Assembly (NCBI RefSeq): GCF_051401765.1
Contig: NW_027480564.1
Span: 248,001 to 312,000, forward strand
Origin: Calliopsis andreniformis
Taxonomy: Eukaryota > Arthropoda > Insecta > Hymenoptera > Andrenidae
Reading direction: 5' to 3'
Length of the DNA stretch: 64,000 nt
Shown here: piece after piece, positions 10,282 to 23,318 of the stretch
Layout of the letters: the number at the start of each line of letters is the position of its first letter
How positions within the stretch are numbered: the stretch's first letter is position 1
The notes under the pieces: generated by a model
The model's input: the letters and a program-made list of their open reading frames with translations, nothing else
The model's database searches: none
Told to the model about the DNA's origin: nothing
Program-made: the position numbers and the translations under genes

Positions 10282-12803
10282 TGAGGATTGAGGATTGGGG
10301 ATTGAATATTGAGTACTGAGGATTGAAGATTGAGGATTGAGGATTGAGGATTGATGATGGAGGATGAGGGCTGAGGGTTGAGGATTGAGGTTTGAGTATT
10401 GAATCCTGAGAATTCAGGATATTCTATTGAGTATTGAGAATTGAGGATTGATGGTTGAGTACTGAGGACTGAGGATTGGGGATTGAAGGTTGAGTATTGA
10501 GGATTCAGAATTGAGGTTTGAGGGCCGAGGATTGAGGATTGAAGATTGAGTATTGAGGATTGAAGGTTGAGGATTGAGGATTGAGGATTAAGGATTGAGG
10601 ATGATGTCTGAGGGTTGAGGATTGAGGATTGAGGATTGAGGATTGAGGATTGAAGATTGGATATTGAGGATTGAAGATTGAGGATCGAGGATTGAGGACT
10701 GAGGATTGAGGCTTGAAGGCTGAGTATTGAAGATTCAGGATTGAGATTTGAGGACTGAGCATTGAGGATTGAAGATTGAGTATTAGGGATTGAAGATTGA
10801 GGATTGAGGATTGAGGATTGAGGATTGAGGATGATGTCTGAGGGTTGAGGAGAGAGGTTTGAGGACTGAGGACTGAGGATTGAAGACTGAGGGTTGAGGA
10901 TGTGGGCAGAGGGTCAGGGATTGAGGTTTGACGACTGAGGATTGAGGATTGAGAATTGAGAATTGAGGATTGATGATTGAGGATTGAAGATTGAGGATTG
11001 GGTATTGAGGATTGAAGATTGGGGATTGAGGATTGAGGATTGAGGATATAGGATTTGAGATTGATTATTGAGGACTGAAGATTGGGGATTGAGGATTGAG
11101 GATTGAGGATCTAGGATTGGAGATTGAAGATTGGGCATTGAGGATTGAGGGTTGAGGATTGAGGACGAGGACTGACGGTTGAGGATTGAGGTTTGAGGAT
11201 TGAGGATTGAGGATTGAGGACTGAGGCTTGAGGGTTGAGGATTGAGCATTGAGGATTGAAGATTGAGGACTGGCGATTGGGGATTGAAGATTGAGGATTA
11301 AGGATTGAGGATTGGGGATTGAGGATGTAGGATTGGAGATTGATTATTGAGGATTGAAGATTGAGGATTGAGGATGGAGGATGAGGGCTGAGGGTTGAGG
11401 ATTGAGGTTTGAGTATTGAGTCCTGAGAATTCAGGATATTCTATTGAGTATTGAGAATTGAGGATTGATGGTTGAGTATTGAGGACTGAGGATTGAGGCT
11501 TGAAGGATGAGTATTGAACATTCAGGATTGAGGTTTGGGGACTGAGGATTGAGGATTGAAGATTGAGTATTAGGGATTGAAGATTGAGGATTGAGGATTG
11601 AGGATTGAGGATTGATGATTGAGGAGGATGTCTGAGGTTTGAGGATTGAGGTTTGAGGACTGAGGACTGAGGATTAAAGGCTGAGGGTTGAGGATGAGGG
11701 CAGAGGGTCAGGGATTGAGGTTTGACGACTGAGGATTGAGGATTGAGGATTGAGAATTGAGGATTGATGATTGAGGATTGAAGATTGAGGATTGGGTATT
11801 GAGGATTGAAGAATGGGCATTGAGGATTGAGGATTGAGGATTGAGGATTGAGGATCTAGGATTGGAGATCGATTATTGAGGATTGCAGATTGAGGATTGA
11901 GGACTGAGGATTGAGGATCTAGAATTGGAGATTGATTATTGAGGATTGAAGATTGAGGATTGATGATTGAGGATTGAGAATTGAGAATTGAGGATGAGGA
12001 CTGAGGGTTGAGGATTGAGGTTTGAGAAATGAGGATTGAGGATTGAGGATTGAGGATTGAGGATTGTGTATTAAAGATTGAGTATTGATCACTGAGGATT
12101 GAGGATTGAGGATTGAGGGTTGATGATTGAATATTGAGGATTGAAGATTGAGGATTGAGGATTGAGGATTGAGGATTGAGAATTGAGGATGAGGACTGAG
12201 GGTTGAGGATTGAGGTTTGAGGAATGAGGATTGAGGGTTGAGGATTGAGGATTGAGGATTGAGGATTGAGGATTGAGGATTGAGGATTGAGGATTGGGGA
12301 TTGAATATTGAGTACTGAGGATTGCAGATTGAGGATTGAGGATTGAGGATTGATGATGGAGGATGAGGGCTGAGGGTTGAGGATTGAGGTTTGAGTATTG
12401 AATCCTGAGAATTCAGGATATTCTATTGAGTATTGAGAATTGAGGATTGATGGTTGAGTACTGAGGACTGAGGATTGGGGATTGAAGGTTGAGTATTGAG
12501 GATTCAGAATTGAGGTTTGAGGGCCGAGGATTGAGGATTGAAGATTGAGTATTGAGGATTGAAGGTTGAGGATTGAGGATTGAGGATTAAGGATTGAGGA
12601 TGATGTCTGAGGGTTGAGGATTGAGGATTGAGGATTGAGGATTGAGGATTGAAGATTGGATATTGAGGATTGAAGATTGAGGATCGAGGATTGAGGACTG
12701 AGGATTGAGGCTTAAAGGTTGAGTATTGAAGATTCAGGATTGAGGTTTGAGGACGGAGGATTGAGGATTGAAGATTGAGTATTAGGGATTGAAGATTGAG
12801 GAT
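10282..12803. repeat. 2.5-kb duplicated block, copy A (offset 6,350)
   Basis: This block matches 16632-19153 at a constant offset of 6,350 with a handful of single-base differences. Examples are GAGGACTGGCG at 11246 against GAAGACTGGCG at 17611, GAGGATTG against GATGATTG near 12621/18971, CTTAAAGG against CTTGAAGG near 12711, and GGACGGAGG against GGACTGAGG near 12753. The edges are sharp: at the left, 10281 and 16631 already differ, and at the right the copies split after GAAGATTGAGGATT. The copies are not adjacent, because other repeat blocks lie between them. Confidence 0.88.
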
Positions 12804-15317
12804 TGAGGATTGAGGATTGAGGATTGAGGATGATGTATGAGGTTTGAGGATTGATGTTTGAGGACTGAGGACTGAGGATTGAAGACTGAGGGTTGAGGAT
12901 GAGGGCAGAGGGTCTGGGATTGAGGTTTGACGACTGAGGATTGAGGATTGAGGATTGAAGATTGAATATTGAGGATTGAAGATTGAGGATTGAGGATTGA
13001 GGGATGAGGATGGAGGATTAGGGCTGAGGGTTGAGGATTGAGGTTTGAGGACTGAGGACTGAGGATTGTGGATCGAGAGTTGAGGATTGAGGATTGAGGA
13101 TTGAGGATTGAGGATTGAGAATTGAGGATTGATGATTGAGGGTTGAAAATTGAATATTGAGGATTGAAGATTGAGGATTGATGATTAAGGATTGAGGATG
13201 CAGGATGAGGGCTGAGGGTTGAGGATTGAGGTTTGAGGACTGAGGACTGAGGATTGAGGATTGAGAATTGAGTATTAGGGATTGAGGATTGAAGATTGAG
13301 TATTGAGAATTGAGGATTGAGGATTGAGGATTGAGGATTGAGAATTGAGGATGAGGACTGAGGGTTGAGGATTGGGGATTGAGGATTGACGATTGAGGAT
13401 TGAGTATTGAGGATTGAGAATTGAGGATTGAGGTTTGAAATTGAGTATTGCGGATTGAGGATTGAGGATTGAGATTTGATTATTGAATATTGTGGATTGA
13501 GTATTGAACCATGAGAATTCAGGATATTCTAGTGAGTATTGAGAATTGGGGATTGATCGTTGAGTATTGAGGATTCATGTCTGAGGGTTGTGTGTTGAAT
13601 ATTGAGGGTTGAGGGTTGAGGATTGAGGATTGAGGATGATGTATGAGGTTTGAGGATTGATGTTTGAGGACTGAGGACTGAGGATTGAAGACTGAGGGTT
13701 GAGGATGAGGGCAGAGGGTCAGGGATTGAGGTTTGACGACTGAGGATTGAGGATTGAGGATTGAAGATTGAATATTGAGGATTGAAGATTGAGGATTGAG
13801 GTTTGAGGATTGAGGACTGAGGATTGAGGACTGAGGATTGAGCATTGAGGATTGAGCATTGAGGATTGAAGATTGAAGACTGGGGATTGAGGATTGAAGG
13901 TTGAGAATTAAGGATTGATGATTGTGTATTGAGGATCTAGGATTGGAGATCGATTATTGAGGATTGAAGATTGAGGATTGAGGATTGAGGATTGAGGATT
14001 GAGGATTGAGAATTGAGGATGAGGACTGAGGGTTGAGGATTGAGGTTTGAGGAATGAGGATTGAGGGTTGAGGATTGAGGATTGAGGATTGAGGGTTGAG
14101 GATTGAGGATTGAGGATTGGGGATTGAATATTGAGTACTGAGGATTGAAGATTGAGGATTGAGGATTGAGGATTGATGATGGAGGATGAGGGCTGAGGGT
14201 TGAGGATTGAGGTTTGAGTATTGAATCCTGAGAATTCAGGATATTCTATTGAGTATTGGGAATTGAGGATTGATGGTTGAGTACTGAGGACTCAGGATTG
14301 AGGATTGAAGGTTGAGTATTGAGGATTCAGAATTGAGGTTTGAGGGCTGAGGATTGAGGATTGAAGATTGAGTATTGAGGATTGAAGATTGAGGATTGAG
14401 CATTGAGGATTGAGGATTGAGGATGATGTCTGAGGTTTGAGGATTGAGGTTTGAGGACTGAGGACTGAGGATTAAGGACTGAGGGTTGAGGATGAGGGCA
14501 GAGGGTCAGGGATTGAGATTTGACGACTGAGGATTGAGGAGTGAGGATTGAGAATTGAGGATTGATGATTGAAGATTGGAGATTGAGGATTGGGTATTGA
14601 GGATTGAAGAATGGGGATTGAGGATTGAGGATTGAGGATTGAGGATTGAGGATTGAGGATCTAGGATTGGAGATCGATTATTGAGGATTGCAGATTGAGG
14701 ATTGAGGACTGAGGATTGAGGATCTAGAATTGGAGATTGATTATGGAGGATTGAAGATTGAGGATTGATGATTGAGGATTGAGAATTGAGAATTGAGGAT
14801 GAGGACTGAGGGTTGAGGATTGAGGTTTGAGAAATGAGGATTGAGGATTGAGGATTGAGGATTGAGGATTGTGTATTAAAGATTGAGTATTGATCACTGA
14901 GGATTGAGGATTGAGGATTGAGGGTTGATGATTGAATATTGAGGATTGAAGATTGAGGATTGAGGATTGAGGATTGAGGATTGAGAATTGAGGATGAGGA
15001 CTGAGGGTTGAGGATTGAGGTTTGAGGAATGAGGATTGAGGGTTGAGGATTGAGGATTGAGGATTGAGGGTTGAGGATTGAGGATTGAGGATTGGGGATT
15101 GAATATTGAGTACTGAGGATTGAAGATTGAGGATTGAGGATTGAGGATTGATGATGGAGGATGAGGGCTGAGGGTTGAGGATTGAGGTTTGAGTATTGAA
15201 TCCTGAGAATTCAGGATATTCTATTGAGTATTGGGAATTGAGGATTGATGGTTGAGTACTGAGGACTCAGGATTGAGGATTGAAGGTTGAGTATTGAGGA
15301 TTCAGAATTGAGGTTTG
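12804..15317. repeat. Satellite block with CCATGAG landmark and partial 975-bp repeat
   Basis: This block carries the variant landmark CCATGAGAATTC (EcoRI at 13515), in which the hairpin arm is lost. It also carries distinctive units such as GGTCTGGGAT (12911), GGGATGAGGATGG and GTGGATCGAGAG. It aligns with about 21656-23320 (offset 8,852, falling to 8,845 after loss of one heptamer) and with about 24454-25500 (offset 11,650). Within it, a segment of several hundred bases ending near 14342 recurs ending near 15317 at offset 975 (EcoRI 14232 and 15207, both followed by TATTGGGAATTG and GACTCAGG). No gene is seen. Confidence 0.78.
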
Positions 15318-16631
15318 AATGCTGAGGATTGAGGATTGAAGATTGAGTATTGAGGATTGAAGGTTGAGGATTGAGGGTTGAGGATTAAGGATTGAGGATG
15401 ATGTCTGAGGGTTGAGGATTGAGGATTGAGGATTGAGGAGTGAGGATTGAGGATTGAGGATTGAAGATTGAGGATTGAGGATTGAGGATTGTGTATTAAA
15501 GATTGAGTATTGATCACTGAGGATTGAGGATTGAAGATTGAGTGTTGAGGATTGAGGGTTGATGATTGAATATTGAGGATTGAAGATTCAGGATTGATGA
15601 TTAAGGATTGAGGATGGAGGACGAAGGCTGAGTGTTGAGGATTGAGGTTTGAGGACTGAGGGCAGAGGATTGAGGATTGAGAATTGAGGATTGAGGATTG
15701 AGGATTGAGGATTGAAAATTGAGTATTGAGGATCGAAGATTGAGGATTGAGGATTGACGATTGAGGATTGAGGATTGAAGATTGAGTATTGAGGATTGAA
15801 GATTGAGGATTGAGGATTGAAGATTGAGTATTGAGGATTGAAGATTGAGGATTGAGGATTGAGGATTGAGGATTGAGGATTGAAGATTGAGGATTGAGGA
15901 TTGAGGATTGAGGATTGAGCATTGAGGATTGAAGATTTAATATTGATGATTGAAGATTGAGGATTGACGATTGAGTGTTGTGGATTGAGGACGAGGACTG
16001 AGGGTTGAATATTGATGATTGAGTTCTGAGGATTGAGGATTGAAGATTGAAAATTGAGGCTTGAGGATTGAGGATTGAGGATTGAGGATTGAAGATTGGA
16101 TATTGAGGATTGAAGATTGAGGATCGAGGATTGAGGACTGAGGATTGAGGCTTGAAGGTTGAGTATTGAAGATTCAGGATTGAGGTTTGAGGACTGAGCA
16201 TTGAGTATAGTAGATTGAGTATTAGGGATTGAAGATTGAGGATTGAGGATTGAGGATTGAGGATTGAGGATGATGTCTGAGGGTTGAGGAGAGAGGTTTG
16301 AGGACTGAGGACTGAGGATTGAAGACTGAGGGTTGAGGATGAGGGCAGAGGGTCAGGGATTGAGGTTTGACGACTGAGGATTGAGGATTGAGGATTGAGA
16401 ATTGAGGATTGATGATTGAGGATTGAAGATTGAGGATTGGGTATTGAGGATTGAAGAATGAGGATTGAAGATTGAGGATTGAGGATTGAGGATTGAGGAT
16501 TGAGGATTGAGGATGATGTCTGAGGGTTGAGGTTTGAGGTTTGAGGACTGAGGACTGAGGATTAAAGACTGAGGGTTGAGGATGAGGGCAGAGGGTCAGG
16601 GATTGAGGTTTGACGACTGAGGATTGAGGTA
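15318..16631. repeat. Satellite block matching 33.5-34.8 kb
   Basis: This block holds long runs of consensus heptamers with GTGTATTAAAG, GATGATTAAGG, GAGGACGAAGG and GAGGCTTGAGG variants. It aligns with about 33540-34800 (offset about 18,171-18,179). Its later part aligns with about 31666-32390 at an offset of exactly 15,900 at 16201/32101. Few stop-forming variants occur here on the minus strand, so a 299-codon open frame (15302-16201) results. I regard that frame as non-coding. Confidence 0.78.
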
Positions 16632-19153
16632 TGAGGATTGAGGATTGGGGATTGAATATTGAGTACTGAGGATTGAAGATTGAGGATTGAGGATTGAGGA
16701 TTGATGATGGAGGATGAGGGCTGAGGGTTGAGGATTGAGGTTTGAGTATTGAATCCTGAGAATTCAGGATATTCTATTGAGTATTGAGAATTGAGGATTG
16801 ATGGTTGAGTACTGAGGACTGAGGATTGGGGATTGAAGGTTGAGTATTGAGGATTCAGAATTGAGGTTTGAGGGCCGAGGATTGAGGATTGAAGATTGAG
16901 TATTGAGGATTGAAGGTTGAGGATTGAGGATTGAGGATTAAGGATTGAGGATGATGTCTGAGGGTTGAGGATTGAGGATTGAGGATTGAGGATTGAGGAT
17001 TGAAGATTGGATATTGAGGATTGAAGATTGAGGATCGAGGATTGAGGACTGAGGATTGAGGCTTGAAGGCTGAGTATTGAAGATTCAGGATTGAGATTTG
17101 AGGACTGAGCATTGAGGATTGAAGATTGAGTATTAGGGATTGAAGATTGAGGATTGAGGATTGAGGATTGAGGATTGAGGATGATGTCTGAGGGTTGAGG
17201 AGAGAGGTTTGAGGACTGAGGACTGAGGATTGAAGACTGAGGGTTGAGGATGTGGGCAGAGGGTCAGGGATTGAGGTTTGACGACTGAGGATTGAGGATT
17301 GAGAATTGAGAATTGAGGATTGATGATTGAGGATTGAAGATTGAGGATTGGGTATTGAGGATTGAAGATTGGGGATTGAGGATTGAGGATTGAGGATATA
17401 GGATTTGAGATTGATTATTGAGGACTGAAGATTGGGGATTGAGGATTGAGGATTGAGGATCTAGGATTGGAGATTGAAGATTGGGCATTGAGGATTGAGG
17501 GTTGAGGATTGAGGACGAGGACTGACGGTTGAGGATTGAGGTTTGAGGATTGAGGATTGAGGATTGAGGACTGAGGCTTGAGGGTTGAGGATTGAGCATT
17601 GAGGATTGAAGATTGAAGACTGGCGATTGGGGATTGAAGATTGAGGATTAAGGATTGAGGATTGGGGATTGAGGATGTAGGATTGGAGATTGATTATTGA
17701 GGATTGAAGATTGAGGATTGAGGATGGAGGATGAGGGCTGAGGGTTGAGGATTGAGGTTTGAGTATTGAGTCCTGAGAATTCAGGATATTCTATTGAGTA
17801 TTGAGAATTGAGGATTGATGGTTGAGTATTGAGGACTGAGGATTGAGGCTTGAAGGATGAGTATTGAACATTCAGGATTGAGGTTTGGGGACTGAGGATT
17901 GAGGATTGAAGATTGAGTATTAGGGATTGAAGATTGAGGATTGAGGATTGAGGATTGAGGATTGATGATTGAGGAGGATGTCTGAGGTTTGAGGATTGAG
18001 GTTTGAGGACTGAGGACTGAGGATTAAAGGCTGAGGGTTGAGGATGAGGGCAGAGGGTCAGGGATTGAGGTTTGACGACTGAGGATTGAGGATTGAGGAT
18101 TGAGAATTGAGGATTGATGATTGAGGATTGAAGATTGAGGATTGGGTATTGAGGATTGAAGAATGGGCATTGAGGATTGAGGATTGAGGATTGAGGATTG
18201 AGGATCTAGGATTGGAGATCGATTATTGAGGATTGCAGATTGAGGATTGAGGACTGAGGATTGAGGATCTAGAATTGGAGATTGATTATTGAGGATTGAA
18301 GATTGAGGATTGATGATTGAGGATTGAGAATTGAGAATTGAGGATGAGGACTGAGGGTTGAGGATTGAGGTTTGAGAAATGAGGATTGAGGATTGAGGAT
18401 TGAGGATTGAGGATTGTGTATTAAAGATTGAGTATTGATCACTGAGGATTGAGGATTGAGGATTGAGGGTTGATGATTGAATATTGAGGATTGAAGATTG
18501 AGGATTGAGGATTGAGGATTGAGGATTGAGAATTGAGGATGAGGACTGAGGGTTGAGGATTGAGGTTTGAGGAATGAGGATTGAGGGTTGAGGATTGAGG
18601 ATTGAGGATTGAGGATTGAGGATTGAGGATTGAGGATTGAGGATTGGGGATTGAATATTGAGTACTGAGGATTGCAGATTGAGGATTGAGGATTGAGGAT
18701 TGATGATGGAGGATGAGGGCTGAGGGTTGAGGATTGAGGTTTGAGTATTGAATCCTGAGAATTCAGGATATTCTATTGAGTATTGAGAATTGAGGATTGA
18801 TGGTTGAGTACTGAGGACTGAGGATTGGGGATTGAAGGTTGAGTATTGAGGATTCAGAATTGAGGTTTGAGGGCCGAGGATTGAGGATTGAAGATTGAGT
18901 ATTGAGGATTGAAGGTTGAGGATTGAGGATTGAGGATTAAGGATTGAGGATGATGTCTGAGGGTTGAGGATTGATGATTGAGGATTGAGGATTGAGGATT
19001 GAAGATTGGATATTGAGGATTGAAGATTGAGGATCGAGGATTGAGGACTGAGGATTGAGGCTTGAAGGTTGAGTATTGAAGATTCAGGATTGAGGTTTGA
19101 GGACTGAGGATTGAGGATTGAAGATTGAGTATTAGGGATTGAAGATTGAGGAT
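16632..19153. repeat. 2.5-kb duplicated block, copy B (offset 6,350)
   Basis: This is the partner of 10282-12803 (see that entry for the differences). Between the copies lie 3.8 kb of other modules, so the pair is either a dispersed duplication or the remnant of a larger tandem duplication later broken by exchange. EcoRI landmarks lie near 16760, 17775 and 18759, matching 10410, 11425 and 12409. Confidence 0.88.
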
Positions 19154-20520
19154 TAAGGATTGAGGATTGGGAATTGAGGATGTAGGATTGGAGATTGATT
19201 ATTGAGGATTGAAGATTGAGGATTGAGGATTGAGGATTGGGTATTGAGGATTGAAGAATGAGTATTGAGGATTGAGGATTGAGAATTGAGGGTTGAGGAT
19301 CTAGGATTGAAGATTGAGGATTGAAGATTGAGGATTGAGGATTGAGGATTGATGATGGAGGATGAGGGCTGAGGGTTGAAGATTGAGGTTTGAGTATTGA
19401 ATCCTGAGAATTCAGGATATTCTATTGAGTACTGAGAATTGAGGATCGATGGTTGAGTACTGAGGACTGAAGATTGAGGATTGAAGGTTGAGTATTGAGG
19501 ATTCAGAATTGAGGTTTGAGGGCTGAGGATTGAGGATTGAAAATCGAGTATTGAGGATTGAAGGTTGAGGATTGAGGATTGAGGATTAAGTATTGAGGAT
19601 GATGTCTGAGGGTTGAGGATTGAGGTTTGAGGACTGAGGACTTAGGATTGAGGACTGAAGATTGAGGATGAGGGCTGAGGGTCGGGGATTGAGGTTTGAC
19701 GACTGAGGACTGAGGATTGAGGATTGAGAATTCAGGATTGTTGATGGAGGATTGAAGATTGAGGATTGGGTATTGAGGATTGAAGAGTGAGGATTGAGGA
19801 TTGAGGATTGAGAATTGAGGGTTGAGGATCTAGGATTGGAGATTGATTATTGAGGATTGAAGATTGGGGATTGAGGATTGAGGATTGAGGATCTAGGATT
19901 TGAGGTTGATTATTGAGGATTGAAGATTGGGGATTGAGGATTGAGGATTGAGGATCTAGGATTGGAGATTGAAGATTGGGCATTGAGGATTGAGGGTTGA
20001 GGATTGAGGACGAGGACTGACGGTTGAGGATTGAGGTTTGAGGATTGAGGATTGAGGATTGAGGACTGAGGCTTGAGGGTTGAGGATTGAGCATTGAGGA
20101 TTGAAGATTGAGGACTGGCGATTGAGGATTGAAGATTGAGGATTAAGGATTGATGATTGGGGATTGAGGATGTAGGATTGGAGATTGATTATTGAGGATT
20201 GAAGATTGAGGATTGAGGATGGAGGATGAGGGCCGAGGGTTGAGGATTGAGGTTTGAGTATTGAGTCCTGAGAATTCAGGATATTCTATTGAGTATTGAG
20301 AATTGAGGATTGATGGTTGAGTATTGAGGACTGAGGATTGAGGCTTGAAGGATGAGTATTGAACATTCAGGATTGAGGTTTGGGGACTGAGGATTGAGGA
20401 TTGAAGATTGAGTTTTAGGGATTGAAGATTGAGGATTGAGGATTGAGGATTGAGGATTGAGGATTGAGGATGATGTCTGAGGGTTGAGGATTGAGGTTTG
20501 AGGACTGAGGACTGAGGATT
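19154..20520. repeat. Satellite block with 63-bp triple
   Basis: In order it holds GATTAAGGATTGAGGATTGG, an EcoRI landmark near 19398, GAGGGTCGGGGATTG, a 63-bp GATCTAGG triple from about 19828, GAGGACTGGCGATTG near 20112, and a second landmark near 20274. The same module order appears near 5000-5950, 35230-36130 and 59040-59760. A minus-strand open frame of 120 codons ends here with no sign of coding. Nothing but satellite is seen. Confidence 0.75.
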
Positions 20521-23318
20521 AAGGACTGAGGGTTGAGGATGAGGGCAGAGGGTCAGGGATTGAGATTTGACGACTGAGGGTTGAGGATTGAGGATTGAGA
20601 ATTGAGGATTGATGATTGAAGATTGAAGATTGAGGATTGGGTATTGAGGATTGAAGAATGGGGATTGAGGATTGAGGATTGAGGATTGAGGATTGAGGAT
20701 TGAGGATCTAGGATTGGAGATCGATTATTGAGGATTGCAGATTGAGGATTGAGGACTGAGGATTGAGGATCTAGAATTGGAGATTGATTATGGAGGATTG
20801 AAGATTGAGGATTGATGATTGAGGATTGAGAATTGAGAATTGAGGATGAGGACTGAGGGTTGAGGATTGAGGTTTGAGAAATGAGGATTGAGGATTGAGG
20901 ATTGAGGATTGAGGATTGTGTATTAAAGATTGAGTATTGATCACTGAGGATTGAGGATTGAGGATTGAGGGTTGATGATTGAATATTGAGGATTGAAGAT
21001 TGAGGATTGAGGATTGAGGATTGAGGATTGAGAATTGAGGATGAGGACTGAGGGTTGAGGATTGAGGTTTGAGGAATGAGGATTGAGGGTTGAGGATTGA
21101 GGATTGAGGATTGAGGATTGAGGATTGAGGATTGAGGATTGAGGATTGGGGATTGAATATTGAGTACTGAGGATTGAAGATTGAGGATTGAGGATTGAGG
21201 ATTGATGATGGAGGATGAGGGCTGAGGGTTGAGGATTGAGGTTTGAGTATTGAATCCTGAGAATTCAGGATATTCTATTGAGTATTGAGAATTGAGGATT
21301 GATGGTTGAGTACTGAGGACTGAGGATTGGGGATTGAAGGTTGAGTATTGAGGATTCAGAATTGAGGTTTGAGGGCCGAGGATTGAGGATTGAAGATTGA
21401 GTATTGAGGATTGAAGGTTGAGGATTGAGGATTGAGGATTAAGGATTGAGGATGATGTCTGACGGTTGAGGATTGAGGATTGAGGATTGAGGATTGAGGA
21501 TTGAAGATTGGATATTGAGGATTGAAGATTGAGGATCGAGGATTGAGGACTGAGGATTGAGGCTTAAAGGTTGAGTATTGAAGATTCAGGATTGAGGTTT
21601 GAGGACGGAGGATTGAGGATTGAAGATTGAGTATTAGGGATTGAAGATTGAGGATTGAGGATTGAGGATTGAGGATTGAGGATGATGTATGAGGTTTGAG
21701 GATTGATGTTTGAGGACTGAGGACTGAGGATTGAAGACTGAGGGTTGAGGATGAGGGCAGAGGGTCTGGGATTGAGGTTTGACGACTGAGGATTGAGGAT
21801 TGAGGATTGAAGATTGAATATTGAGGATTGAAGATTGAGGATTGAGGATTGAGGGATGAGGATGGAGGATTAGGGCTGAGGGTTGAGGATTGAGGTTTGA
21901 GGACTGAGGACTGAGGATTGTGGATCGAGAGTTGAGGATTGAGGATTGAGGATTGAGGATTGAGGATTGAGAATTGAGGATTGATGATTGAGGGTTGAAA
22001 ATTGAATATTGAGGATTGAAGATTGAGGATTGATGATTAAGGATTGAGGATGCAGGATGAGGGCTGAGGGTTGAGGATTGAGGTTTGAGGACTGAGGACT
22101 GAGGATTGAGGATTGAGAATTGAGTATTAGGGATTGAAGATTGAAGATTGAGTATTGAGAATTGAGGATTGAGGATTGAGGATTGAGGATTGAGAATTGA
22201 GGATGAGGACTGAGGGTTGAGGATTGGGGATTGAGGATTGACGATTGAGGATTGAGTATTGAGGATTGAGAATTGAGGATTGAGGTTTGAAATTGAGTAT
22301 TGCGGATTGAGGATTGAGGATTGAGATTTGATTATTGAATATTGTGGATTGAGTATTGAACCATGAGAATTCAGGATATTCTAGTGAGTATTGAGAATTG
22401 GGGATTGATCGTTGAGTATTGAGGATTCATGTCTGAGGGTTGTGTGTTGAATATTGAGGGTTGAGGGTTGAGGATTGAGGATTGAGGATGATGTATGAGG
22501 TTTGAGGATTGATGTTTGAGGACTGAGGATTGAAGACTGAGGGTTGAGGATGAGGGCAGAGGGTCAGGGATTGAGGTTTGACGACTGAGGATTGAGGATT
22601 GAGGATTGAAGATTGAATATTGAGGATTGAAGATTGAGGATTGAGGTTTGAGGATTGAGGACTGAGGATTGAGGACTGAGGATTGAGCATTGAGGATTGA
22701 GCATTGAGGATTGAAGATTGAAGACTGGGGATTGAGGATTGAAGGTTGAGAATTAAGGATTGATGATTGTGTATTGAGGATCTAGGATTGGAGATCGATT
22801 ATTGAGGATTGAAGATTGAGGATTGAGGATTGAGGATTGAGGATTGAGGATTGAGAATTGAGGATGAGGACTGAGGGTTGAGGATTGAGGTTTGAGGAAT
22901 GAGGATTGAGGGTTGAGGATTGAGGATTGAGGATTGAGGGTTGAGGATTGAGGATTGAGGATTGGGGATTGAATATTGAGTACTGAGGATTGAAGATTGA
23001 GGATTGAGGATTGAGGATTGATGATGGAGGATGAGGGCTGAGGGTTGAGGATTGAGGTTTGAGTATTGAATCCTGAGAATTCAGGATATTCTATTGAGTA
23101 TTGGGAATTGAGGATTGATGGTTGAGTACTGAGGACTCAGGATTGAGGATTGAAGGTTGAGTATTGAGGATTCAGAATTGAGGTTTGAGGGCTGAGGATT
23201 GAGGATTGAAGATTGAGTATTGAGGATTGAAGATTGAGGATTGAGCATTGAGGATTGAGGATTGAGGATGATGTCTGAGGTTTGAGGATTGAGGTTTGAG
23301 GACTGAGGACTGAGGATT
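20521..23318. repeat. 2,798-bp tandem duplication, copy 1
   Basis: AAGGACTGAGGG begins at 20521 and again at 23319, and the sequence between recurs at offset 2,798. Seen differences include TGACGG against TGAGGG near 21461/24259, CTTAAAGG against CTTGAAGG near 21562/24361, and TTGCGG against TTACGG near 22298/25097. One heptamer is missing near 22521, shifting the offset to 2,805; a compensating one-heptamer change near 25650 restores 2,798 (EcoRI 23077/25875). The block includes the CCATGAG landmark near 22361. Confidence 0.85.
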
